In this document: positions 1-5,656 of the stretch, one piece after another
How the letters are laid out: the number at the start of each line of letters is the position of its first letter
How positions within the stretch are numbered: position 1 is the first letter of the stretch
Assembly (NCBI GenBank): GCA_020440935.1
Contig: JAGRNC010000081.1
Span: 1 to 9,339 of the forward strand
Source of the DNA: Leptospiraceae bacterium
GTDB taxonomy: Bacteria > Spirochaetota > Leptospiria > Leptospirales > Leptonemataceae
Length of the DNA: 9,339 nucleotides
Direction of reading: 5' to 3'
Notes under the pieces: model-generated
Seen by the model: only the letters and a program-made list of their open reading frames with translations
What the model was told of the DNA's origin: nothing
Database searches by the model: none
Program-made: the position numbers and the translations under genes

Positions 1-449
1 GGCGAGGCTCCGTAGCGTTCATAGTTACCCGGGAAGAGCAGCACCGCTCCCGGGAAACATGGGTTGATGCGTAAGGTGACCCAATCGAGAGGCCTTCTTG
101 CGCTTGAGCGATAAGGGGCCGCAAAGCTCGAAGATTTGCACCATCGAGAGGCGGGCAGACGACGGCAGCAGTTGGCGATGGACTCCACCCATTGCTCCCC
201 GAATTACGAGGAACCATGATGGGGCGGCTGGTATGAATTTTTTTGGTTTTGAAAGGAAAGGCAGCGCGGTCGGACGAAGCCCGCAATACTAGACTCGGAT
301 TTTCTGATTGAGGTACAGTAATGGCCCGCCGGACACGAGCAGGTTTGCAGCTACCGCCCACTGCTTCCGCCCGACTGGGCAGTGCTGAGGGAATTCCTGA
401 ACCGACACAGCTGCCTCGTGCAAGTACAGCAGCTGTGACACGGGCAAGA
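1..449. other. Left-edge stretch without a supported gene
   Basis: I see no convincing gene here. The first 135 bases can fold strongly: CCCGGGA at 29-35 pairs with TCCCGGG at 49-55, and around 92-118 a CCTT/AAGG stem encloses CGCT-TG-AGCG. The decamer ATCGAGAGGC occurs at about 85 and again at about 141. On the minus strand one frame is free of stops from 628 to the window edge (209 codons), but its predicted product is rich in Ser, Arg and Pro, shows no motif I recognise, and overlaps the better-supported lysine-rich gene, so I do not call it. The stretch may contain the end of a mobile element or a structured RNA whose remainder lies outside the window. Confidence 0.4.
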
Positions 450-1389
450 TTAGGAGGTCCCTGCCCTTTTCGCTCGGCCGCTGGCTGCTTTCTTTTTGGC
501 TGATGCGGACGGAGGCGACTTCTTTGAAGATTTCTTTGTGGAAGCCGACGGACGCTTCTTGGTGGCGCGAGCCTGCTTTCGCGACTCGGTTTCCTGGCGT
601 TGCTTTTCCCGGTTCCGTTCTTCGCGTTTTACCATATACAGGTAGTGCTTCACGTACTGGGTATACGGCTCCGAAACCGTAGATGGATCGAAGTCGCCAG
701 GCTCTTCTAATAGACTCTTCACGGAAGAAGGGGGAAGGTCTTCCTTTTCGGAGTTGATAAGGATCTCTAGCCTGCGGCAGATCTCCTGGTCGTTCACTTC
801 TCGGGTGAGTTTTTTCATGGCCGACAGCAGCCGGGCCACGCCGGGATTGCTCCTCGACATAACGGCAAAGCCTCTCTATCTGTGGATTCCAAGCCAGAAT
901 TTTGCTGTCAGGCTGCCGATCAACCGACTTTCCAGGGGAGTGCAGCACTTCCTGCAGCGGTTCGACTCCCCTCCGGCCGGGATTCCCCGGAAAGAATTTC
1001 ACGATTTCCGAGGAGCTGACAAATTGGACAAGGTAGTTTGTCGCCCGTCCCGCCACCGAATTTGATCTATCTGCGATCGGGGGGACGTCTGCGATGGATG
1101 GATCCGGGCCGATCTTCCCGGTAGCCGCAGAAACGGTCTTTCGGGAGACTGGCCGGTTTGCAGTCTGAGTGGAGTCTTGATCCGACAATTGGGCGAGCCA
1201 GGCTCGATTCGAAGACTGCCCCTCCAGGCATGATGCAGAGGCCACCGACTCCTGCGGAGCGGTAAAATCAGGGCATAGGCTGTCCCTATCCAGTGCCGGG
1301 GTGGCACCAGATGAGGAAACTGACAAAATGACAGCTGCCCAGAACATACTGTGCTTATTTGCTATACATTTGGCGGGAAATGCAATCAT
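289..1389 (-). CDS. Secreted protein (signal peptide); C-terminal half doubtful, possible frameshift
   Basis: The ATG at 1389 overlaps the stop of the preceding gene as ATGA, so translation is probably coupled. The N-terminus has basic residues followed by a hydrophobic core (MFWAAVILSV, residues 15-24) and small residues (SSSGATPA), a plausible signal peptide for export with cleavage near residue 30. No lipobox cysteine is seen. The frame stays open to 289 (366 residues), but past about residue 177 (near base 860) the predicted sequence becomes Arg/Pro/Ser-rich and poor, while the +1 frame carries the convincing lysine-rich reading. The likely truth is either a secreted protein of about 310 residues split by one frameshift, or two overlapping genes. 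The first 177 residues match no family I recognise. Confidence 0.5.
   Translation of the reverse strand: MIAFPAKCIANKHSMFWAAVILSVSSSGATPALDRDSLCPDFTAPQESVASASCLEGQSSNRAWLAQLSDQDSTQTANRPVSRKTVSAATGKIGPDPSIADVPPIADRSNSVAGRATNYLVQFVSSSEIVKFFPGNPGRRGVEPLQEVLHSPGKSVDRQPDSKILAWNPQIERLCRYVEEQSRRGPAAVGHEKTHPRSERPGDLPQARDPYQLRKGRPSPFFREESIRRAWRLRSIYGFGAVYPVREALPVYGKTRRTEPGKATPGNRVAKAGSRHQEASVGFHKEIFKEVASVRISQKESSQRPSEKGRDLLILPVSQLLYLHEAAVSVQEFPQHCPVGRKQWAVAANLLVSGGPLLYLNQKIRV
406..437. terminator. Hairpin just downstream of the minus-strand cluster
   Basis: CACAGCTGC at 406-414 and GCAGCTGTG at 429-437 form a perfect 9-bp stem with a 14-base loop, starting 13 bases past the stop of the lysine-rich gene. 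Neither strand has a T-run after it, so it is not a classical intrinsic terminator. Its place at the end of the cluster suggests a transcript-end or stability hairpin. An operator is the alternative. Confidence 0.35.
450..860 (-). CDS. Lysine/serine/alanine-rich basic protein, unrecognised
   Basis: The reading encodes 136 residues. The first 75 or so are mixed and helical in character (MKKLTREVNDQEICRRLEIL, then an acidic stretch and YVKHYLYMVK). From about residue 80 to the end it becomes very basic, with runs such as TKKSSKK and SAKKKAASGRAKR that recall histone H1-like tails and could bind nucleic acid. Codons end mostly in G or C right from the ATG, which supports this frame. A weak GAGAGG lies about 10 bases before the ATG. 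It overlaps the 3' half of the open frame starting at 1389, shifted by +1, and an in-frame TAG lies just upstream of the ATG. It may be an independent gene, or the C-terminal half of the secreted protein upstream after a frame change. No function can be assigned. Confidence 0.55.
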   Translation of the reverse strand: MSRSNPGVARLLSAMKKLTREVNDQEICRRLEILINSEKEDLPPSSVKSLLEEPGDFDPSTVSEPYTQYVKHYLYMVKREERNREKQRQETESRKQARATKKRPSASTKKSSKKSPPSASAKKKAASGRAKRAGTS

Positions 1390-2366
1390 TTTTTTTCTTC
1401 AGAAATCGGCTTTTCGGGCCGATCGGACCGACCGCAGAGCTCAGAGAGTCGGTATTCCCATTCCCAGCATCGAATCTGCTCTTCCCGCTGGGAGCTACTG
1501 GATCGCATGTTCTTCACCACCGGAAGAAGCATTCGCGCCACAGCAATCTCCAGACCGCCGGCCAGTTCTTTATCGAACTGATCGGGATCGGCGAGGGCCA
1601 CATACAAGAGGCGATAGAAGTGGTCGAGGCGTCGCAGGTCGTCCTGAACGCGCACAAGCTCTGGACTGTCCCGCTCGTTTTGGATCATGATTGCCAGAAA
1701 TGTGCGAATGAACTCTACCTCCTGGCCCTTTAAAGTGAATCGCACAGGCAGATCCTCCATGCGATGGAGATCCAGTTGGCGGAGATAAAGCCGCGCCTGA
1801 AAGACCGGATTGGACGCATGCTCGGAACCGCCGCCCTGCTTAATAATATCCGTAGCGCGGACGGTTTCTTCGGCCGCGGCCGGCTCCGCTGCTCCTTCTT
1901 CTTTTAGAAGGAATGTCTTCAACTCCGGACGATGAACCTTTAAGCTCATCAAGTCGATGCGAGGGACCTGTGGCTCCAGCACAACGTACCGCCACGGGGC
2001 GCCGCGATATCGGCCTCCCGCATCCATGAGCTGGCGGGCAGAATCAAAGTATGCCACAACCACAGGGAAATGGTCAGCTGCAGAAGTACAGGGAAGCAGC
2101 AAATGACGCCCCCTGCTCTCTCCCAATCGATAGGGAATAACAAGCCGCCTGGACCGATTGGCCACCAGCACGAATTGATCAACCTCGAGGGCTGGCTCGA
2201 AGCTTCGGCCAATAAAAAGCACGCCCGGGATCTGCTGATCCGAAGCCCCTGCCCCCGACTGAGGAAATTCCAGGCGGCCATCCCTGGATACATTGCACAT
2301 CCCCCGCTCGGGAAAAATCCGGATCAAGAAGCCTCCGGGGGTTTTCATTTCAATATTGTCGCTCAC
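1386..2366 (-). CDS. Hypothetical protein of 326 residues
   Basis: I do not recognise this protein. It starts with GTG overlapping the regulator's stop as GTGA, and ends overlapping the next gene's start as ATGA, so it is the middle member of a coupled cluster. Residues 1-155 look like a beta-rich domain (alternating hydrophobics such as FVLVANRSRRLVIPYRL and FPVVVAYF). An acidic, Ala/Glu-rich linker follows at about 155-180. The C-terminal half (about 188-310) looks mostly helical (ARLYLRQLDLHRM, EFIRTFLAIMIQ, FYRLLYVALA). There is no signal peptide or membrane segment, so it is probably cytoplasmic. An in-frame ATG lies seven codons in (2348), but the coupling overlap favours GTG. By position it may work with the degenerate regulator. 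Confidence 0.75.
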   Translation of the reverse strand: MSDNIEMKTPGGFLIRIFPERGMCNVSRDGRLEFPQSGAGASDQQIPGVLFIGRSFEPALEVDQFVLVANRSRRLVIPYRLGESRGRHLLLPCTSAADHFPVVVAYFDSARQLMDAGGRYRGAPWRYVVLEPQVPRIDLMSLKVHRPELKTFLLKEEGAAEPAAAEETVRATDIIKQGGGSEHASNPVFQARLYLRQLDLHRMEDLPVRFTLKGQEVEFIRTFLAIMIQNERDSPELVRVQDDLRRLDHFYRLLYVALADPDQFDKELAGGLEIAVARMLLPVVKNMRSSSSQREEQIRCWEWEYRLSELCGRSDRPEKPISEEKK

Positions 2367-3628
2367 TCGTCTTTGCCGCCCAATCCCAGTTTGTTCATTC
2401 GATACTGAAGAGAACCCCGGGAAATCCCCAGCGCCCGAGCCATCTGGACTTGATTCCCACCATGCAGTGCGTAGGCCTGCAGAAGCAGAGACTTTTCCAG
2501 TTCAGCAGTTCGATCGCGCAGATTGAGATCGTCCGCCTGCCCCTGGTTCCAGTTCCCAAATTGAAGGTCCACCTTCCGCAGTTCGGACCCAGGACAGAGC
2601 AGAAATGCCGAGCGCAAAGTATCCCTGAGCTCCTGCCAGTTCCCGGGCCAGTCATACTGACGCAGCGCCTCCAGGGCCTCGCCGGTAAGCGAGATGCTCC
2701 TTCCATACTGACGACGAAAACCTTCCATTAGCCTTTCGCTTTCTTCCGGAATACGATCTTTCTGATTCCGCACCGGCGGCAGCAGCATTTCTCCGGCTCG
2801 CAGCAATCGCAACAGCGCGGACTGGAACCGACCGGCCTCGGCCATTGCACCCAGATCGCGACTACTCGTAAAGACCCAGAACACCGGAGAATCGGGATCC
2901 GAGAGTAGAGCCAGAATTCTTAGCTGCAAAGAAGAAGAAAGATCCGAGACCTCCTCCACAATAATGGCCGAAGCGCCGCGCTCCATCACCGGCACCACCG
3001 AAGCTTCCCCCAGGCGAGCGCCGGCTGCATCTCCAAAAAATTCCCGAAGCTGCACTTCTTCGGAAAGCCGGGCCGGATGAAAATGCACGGCGCGCTCGGC
3101 GCCAAATCGAGTCTCGGCGAAAGCACGCACCAGGCGGTCGGCACCGGAGCCGGGCTCAGATAGCAGAAGCACCGGAGAAGTCGATCGTTGCAAATAAGCC
3201 AGAGGGTCCTGGAGCCACACAGGAAGATCAAGGTCTTCCCGCACAGCTTCCCGCTGCGCCAGTTCAGAAATAAAAAGCAGCTTGAGAAATGCCTGGTCGG
3301 GCAAGGTCCCGGCCGGAGCGTCCAGGGCCAGAAGGTACTGCACGCCCTGGCCTTCCACGCCCAAAAACAAGTCCCGACCAGAAAGCCCGACCTGGTCTCC
3401 CGAGATAGACTGGAGCCCGGTGCGCCGCGCCTCCTCCCAGACCGATGGATCATCCTGGAGGAAACCGTAGCGCTGCCTGGTCTGGGGACCGCTCATTCCC
3501 GCCAGAGGCACAAAGGCGCCTCCGCGACGGCCAAAAAGGACGTAATGCACATTCTCGCCGAGAGCCGACAGAAAGCCTTGCTGGTAGCGTCCGTCAGAAA
3601 GAGATCGCAATATTTCTTGCGCAGACAT
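2363..3628 (-). CDS. Degenerate sigma-54-activator-like regulator with Fis-type HTH
   Basis: This 421-residue protein has the layout of bacterial enhancer-binding proteins: an N-terminal GAF-like sensor (about 1-125), an AAA+ domain (about 130-345) and a Fis-type helix-turn-helix at the end (GNQVQMARALGISRGSLQYR, 391-410). The catalytic motifs are broken. The Walker A lysine is alanine (SEPGSGAD, 157-164). Walker B has Glu for Asp (IIVEEV, 222-227). The sigma-54-contacting GAFTGA loop reads GARLGE (203-208). The FRxDL arginine is glutamine (269), and GNVREL reads GNWQEL (329-334). It therefore probably binds DNA but neither hydrolyses ATP nor activates sigma-54, perhaps acting as a sigma-70 regulator or repressor. 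It heads the minus-strand cluster and is divergent from parA. No clear ribosome binding site precedes the ATG at 3628. Confidence 0.85.
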   Translation of the reverse strand: MSAQEILRSLSDGRYQQGFLSALGENVHYVLFGRRGGAFVPLAGMSGPQTRQRYGFLQDDPSVWEEARRTGLQSISGDQVGLSGRDLFLGVEGQGVQYLLALDAPAGTLPDQAFLKLLFISELAQREAVREDLDLPVWLQDPLAYLQRSTSPVLLLSEPGSGADRLVRAFAETRFGAERAVHFHPARLSEEVQLREFFGDAAGARLGEASVVPVMERGASAIIVEEVSDLSSSLQLRILALLSDPDSPVFWVFTSSRDLGAMAEAGRFQSALLRLLRAGEMLLPPVRNQKDRIPEESERLMEGFRRQYGRSISLTGEALEALRQYDWPGNWQELRDTLRSAFLLCPGSELRKVDLQFGNWNQGQADDLNLRDRTAELEKSLLLQAYALHGGNQVQMARALGISRGSLQYRMNKLGLGGKDE

Positions 3629-3667
3629 ACAGTGTAAATATCGACTTACAGGAATCTAGAATTCAGG

Positions 3668-3683
3668 TGTCGGACATCCGACA
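3668..3683. promoter_or_regulatory. Palindromic operator-like site, copy 1
   Basis: TGTCGGACATCCGACA has 7-bp inverted arms (TGTCGGA/TCCGACA) around a 2-base centre. It lies 40 bases upstream of the minus-strand regulator start and about 170 bases upstream of parA. The same pattern recurs at 3767-3782 and 5467-5482, so a shared regulator or a ParB-type binding site is likely. Confidence 0.55.
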
Positions 3684-3766
3684 GCAAGAAAGATGCAGCA
3701 AATCGGGCCTGGTGCCGTAGCCGCAGCAGCGAGCCGATCCTGGGCCGAGATTGCAAATCGATGCAC

Positions 3767-3782
3767 CGTCGGACGTCCGACC
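3767..3782. promoter_or_regulatory. Palindromic operator-like site, copy 2
   Basis: GTCGGACGTCCGAC (3768-3781) is a perfect 14-bp palindrome. Its centre is 99 bp from that of copy 1, and it lies about 70-85 bases upstream of the chosen parA start. It argues against starting ParA at the ATG at 3761, which would translate through this site. Candidate function: autoregulation of parAB or a centromere-like ParB site. Confidence 0.55.
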
Positions 3783-3850
3783 GTAGTTTTTTCCGGGAGC
3801 CGAAAAACTTCCTTGAAAAAATGCTTCCTTATTATTATGTCGCATTAATC

Positions 3851-4609
3851 GTGAAAACCACCCGCATCATAGCGATCACCAACCAGAAAGGCGGAGAAGG
3901 AAAAACCACTACCGCCATCAACCTTGCCTTCGGCCTGGCCAAGCGAGACAAGCGGACGCTACTCGTAGACATGGATCCGCAGGCAAATACTACCGGACTG
4001 TTCGCCAACCCGGACAACCTGGAAAAGACAATGTATAATGTCTTCAGCCAGTCGACCCCCATCCAGGAAGCCATCATTGAGACCGACGAAAAAAACCTCT
4101 GGGTAGCTCCGTCCAAAATCACCCTGGCGGAAGTGGAGTCCATGGGCCAGAATGTAGACGCACCCTATATACTACGGGATGCGCTGCATGCGCTCAAGGA
4201 CTTCGACTACATTATCATCGATTGTCCTCCCAGCCTTTCGATATTCACCATTAATGCCCTGGTAGCCGCCACGCATGTGGTGGTCCCGGCCCAGGCCGAA
4301 AAGTTTTCCATCGACGGCATGACCGGGCTACAGACGACCATCAACAGCATAAAACGCAGGATTAACCCGGACCTGGAAGTGGCCGGCGCGCTGGTCACGC
4401 AGATCAAAGCCAAGACCGTCCTTACCAAGACCATACTTCCGGTGGTTTCGCAGTTTTTTCGGGTATTTGATTCCACCGTAAGCGCAGGAGTGGCCATCGG
4501 AGAAAGCCATCTTGCCAGAAAGAGCATCTTTGACTATGCTCCGGATTCAAAGCAGTCCAAAGAGTATTCGGACTTCCTGGAGGAACTACTGCGTGAGCTC
4601 GAAGCATAA
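3851..4609 (+). CDS. parA: ParA-family partition ATPase
   Basis: This is a 252-residue ParA/Soj-type ATPase. ATP-dependent binding to nucleoid DNA and release by ParB moves replicon copies apart before division. The deviant Walker A motif KGGEGKTTT (residues 13-21) carries the signature lysine K13; Glu at the usual Val position is uncommon. The A' motif is VDMDPQANTTG and the Walker B segment is IIIDCPPSLS, followed by VVVPAQAEKFSIDG. There is no N-terminal HTH extension, so it resembles the short Soj-like or type Ib class. The frame is open from an ATG at 3761 with another ATG at 3821. I chose the GTG at 3851 because the conserved fold begins there and the longer form would cover a palindromic operator. 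No start has a good Shine-Dalgarno. A TATTAT at 3830-3835 could be a -10, implying a very short leader. The 3' end overlaps parB. Confidence 0.93.
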   Translation: MKTTRIIAITNQKGGEGKTTTAINLAFGLAKRDKRTLLVDMDPQANTTGLFANPDNLEKTMYNVFSQSTPIQEAIIETDEKNLWVAPSKITLAEVESMGQNVDAPYILRDALHALKDFDYIIIDCPPSLSIFTINALVAATHVVVPAQAEKFSIDGMTGLQTTINSIKRRINPDLEVAGALVTQIKAKTVLTKTILPVVSQFFRVFDSTVSAGVAIGESHLARKSIFDYAPDSKQSKEYSDFLEELLRELEA

Positions 4610-5441
4610 GAAGCTCGGCACCCTGGCCGACATCTTCCAGGCAGAATCCCTCGATGGAACGATCACTCGGATCCGGATGGATCGGATCCGACCGTCCGAC
4701 GAGCAGCCACGAAAGGATCGCACCCTTGGCGTAGACGAATTAGCGGAAAGCATCAAGAAGGACGGCCTGCTTTCTCCCATCGTTGTAACCAGAGCGGGGG
4801 AGGGCTACCGAATCATCGCCGGCGAACGACGGTACCATGCACTGAACCGCCTGGGCTGGAAGGAAGCTGAATGCCGCATCATCTCCAGAGAAGAACGAGA
4901 CTACTACAGAATCGCAATTATTGAAAACCTCCAGCGGGAAAACCTCTCCGCGCAAGAAGAAGCCGAAGCTCTGCTCCGACTAAAACAGCAAGAAGACCAT
5001 TCCGACGCAGAACTGGCACGGCTGGTGGGAAAATCCAGGAACTATATCACCGAAATCCTGGGCATTGCCAGCTTACCAGCCGAAGCGCTGGAACGCTGTA
5101 AAACCGCTGGCCTTGAGAACAAGAACCTGCTGATTCAGGCCGTCCAGGCTTACCGAAAAGACCGATTCGAGGAATTTGTAGACGCATTCGAAAAAGGCGA
5201 TATTCGGACAGTTCGATCAGCCCGCGAATTTTTCGCTCCGGCCACCGCTCCATCCGAAGAAGGGGGCAAGCAGGAGTCTACCGCGCCAAAATCCGCAAAA
5301 GCAGGGCCGCCTCGACCGTCGGACAATCCCGAAGTCGAGATCACCAGAAAGGCCAACAGAATCACCATTGTGGCCTCAGATCCAACGCATGCCAGAACCC
5401 TGGAAAACTGGCTCAAAAAGAACCTTCCCGCCGGCAATTGA
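4593..5441 (+). CDS. parB: ParB-family partition protein
   Basis: This is a 282-residue centromere-binding partner of ParA. The N-terminal ParB/Srx (CTPase) domain shows box I (EQPRKDR), the CTP-binding motif GERRYHA and the box III signature ENLQRENLSAQEEA. A helix-turn-helix follows (SDAELARLVGKSRNYITEIL), then a hydrophilic linker and a basic C-terminal segment probably used for dimerisation. The frame extends upstream to 4512, but the GTG at 4593 is the likely start: GGAGG at 4579-4583 lies 9 bases before it, and the protein then begins just ahead of the conserved fold. It overlaps the parA 3' end by 17 bases, consistent with one transcript. Its binding site is not known; the three palindromes at 3668, 3767 and 5467 are candidates. 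No canonical chromosomal parS was noticed. Confidence 0.93.
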   Translation: MSSKHKKLGTLADIFQAESLDGTITRIRMDRIRPSDEQPRKDRTLGVDELAESIKKDGLLSPIVVTRAGEGYRIIAGERRYHALNRLGWKEAECRIISREERDYYRIAIIENLQRENLSAQEEAEALLRLKQQEDHSDAELARLVGKSRNYITEILGIASLPAEALERCKTAGLENKNLLIQAVQAYRKDRFEEFVDAFEKGDIRTVRSAREFFAPATAPSEEGGKQESTAPKSAKAGPPRPSDNPEVEITRKANRITIVASDPTHARTLENWLKKNLPAGN

Positions 5442-5444
5442 TAC

Positions 5445-5460
5445 GTACTTTAAAGTACTT
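5445..5460. repeat. Palindrome abutting the rep promoter -35
   Basis: GTACTTTAAAGTAC (5445-5458) is a perfect 14-bp palindrome directly before the TTGACA at 5459, and GTACTT recurs at 5455-5460. It starts four bases past the parB stop. It may be an operator or an AT-rich upstream promoter element; no T-run follows, so it is not a terminator. Confidence 0.4.
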
Positions 5461-5486
5461 GACAGATGTCGGTTATGCGACATAAT
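5459..5486 (+). promoter_or_regulatory. Plus-strand promoter for rep
   Basis: A perfect -35 TTGACA (5459-5464), a 16-base spacer and CATAAT (5481-5486, five of six consensus bases) predict a start near 5493, giving a leader of about 160 nt before the rep ATG. The spacer holds the third palindrome, so a bound protein would directly block polymerase. Confidence 0.65.
5467..5482. promoter_or_regulatory. Palindromic operator-like site, copy 3, inside the rep promoter
   Basis: TGTCGGTTATGCGACA matches copy 1 at 13 of 16 positions; within a slightly wider view ATGTCG (5466-5471) and CGACAT (5478-5483) are 6-bp inverted arms. It sits between and partly over the -35 and -10 elements, the position of a repressor site. 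A second inverted pair, TGCGAC (5476-5481) and GTCGCA (5497-5502), shares its right arm. Confidence 0.5.
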
Positions 5487-5523
5487 CTCGGTGCACGTCG
5501 CAAAATAATATAGATAAGACGGC

Positions 5524-5552
5524 AAAAAAATACCCCTCAACGAATTGAGGGG
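5524..5552 (-). terminator. Intrinsic terminator of the antisense RNA
   Basis: On the minus strand an 8-bp stem (CCCCTCAA at 5552-5545, TTGAGGGG at 5540-5533) closes a TTCG tetraloop and is followed two bases later by seven Ts (5530-5524). On the plus strand the same hairpin has loop CGAA and no T-run, which shows that it serves minus-strand transcription although no protein gene on that strand ends here. Confidence 0.8.
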
Positions 5553-5580
5553 CTGGGGCTTCCATTGGGAATGAATGGTT
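5524..5580 (-). ncRNA. Predicted short antisense RNA in the rep leader
   Basis: A complete small transcription unit lies opposite the rep leader and ends about 75 bases before the rep start. From a predicted start near 5580 the RNA, about 57 nt, would fold into a 5' hairpin (CCATT at 5578-5574 by coordinates, with AATGG at 5566-5562 and a 7-base loop) and a 3' terminator hairpin. Its middle carries GGAAGCC, the same sequence as the sense leader at 5624-5630, so it would compete with that segment for pairing with 5555-5564. The arrangement resembles counter-transcribed RNAs that limit Rep synthesis in several plasmid families. No sequence similarity to a known RNA is claimed; the call rests on promoter, hairpins, terminator and position. 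Confidence 0.6.
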
Positions 5581-5582
5581 GG

Positions 5583-5623
5583 TGACATAATGCATCATAC
5601 AAAAGCAATGTCAACTTTTTTTT
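5583..5623 (+). terminator. Possible transcription attenuator in the rep leader
   Basis: TGACAT (5583-5588) pairs with ATGTCA (5608-5613), extended inward after a 2-base bulge by TGC (5591-5593) and GCA (5605-5607). Two bases later come eight Ts (5616-5623). The stem is AT-rich and bulged, so it would be conditional. Part of its sequence doubles as the antisense promoter, which could explain some of the symmetry. Confidence 0.4.
5587..5614 (-). promoter_or_regulatory. Minus-strand promoter of the antisense RNA
   Basis: Read on the minus strand: TTGACA at 5614-5609, a 16-base spacer and CATTAT at 5592-5587 (four of six consensus bases). The predicted start, near 5580, falls directly before the first hairpin of the short RNA. 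Confidence 0.6.
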
Positions 5624-5627
5624 GGAA

Positions 5628-5653
5628 GCCTCTCATCAAGCAGATGAGGTGGC
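5628..5653 (+). promoter_or_regulatory. Hairpin sequestering the rep ribosome binding site
   Basis: The ribosome binding site GAGGTGG (5646-5652) lies four bases before the rep ATG. CTCATC (5632-5637) pairs with GATGAG (5643-5648), and GCC (5628-5630) with GGC (5651-5653) beyond a small internal loop, burying that site. The outer part of the left arm can instead pair with 5555-5564 upstream, giving a possible on/off choice. Confidence 0.5.
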
Positions 5654-5656
5654 TAT

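Noticed and set aside
98..292. Plus-strand 64-residue open frame
   Set aside because: No ribosome binding site, no recognisable protein pattern, and it lies in a structured stretch.
1..628. Minus-strand frame without stops for 209 codons, with GTG at 361 and ATG at 217
   Set aside because: The product is Ser/Arg/Pro-rich and motif-free and it overlaps the lysine-rich gene in another frame. It could still be the 5' part of a gene beyond the left edge, but nothing in the sequence supports that beyond openness.
3761..3850. N-terminal extension of ParA from ATG 3761 or 3821
   Set aside because: The extra residues precede the conserved fold, the longest form translates through a perfect palindrome, and neither ATG has a convincing ribosome binding site. 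ATG 3821 cannot be excluded.
4512..4592. N-terminal extension of ParB from 4512
   Set aside because: It lies entirely within parA and adds sequence unlike ParB; GTG 4593 has a good GGAGG at proper spacing.
5445..5458. Palindrome after parB as its terminator
   Set aside because: It is AT-rich, lacks a loop and T-run, and directly abuts the rep -35 box.
5533..5552. Terminator for parAB on the plus strand
   Set aside because: The hairpin has no T-run on the plus strand, while the minus strand has TTCG loop and seven Ts.
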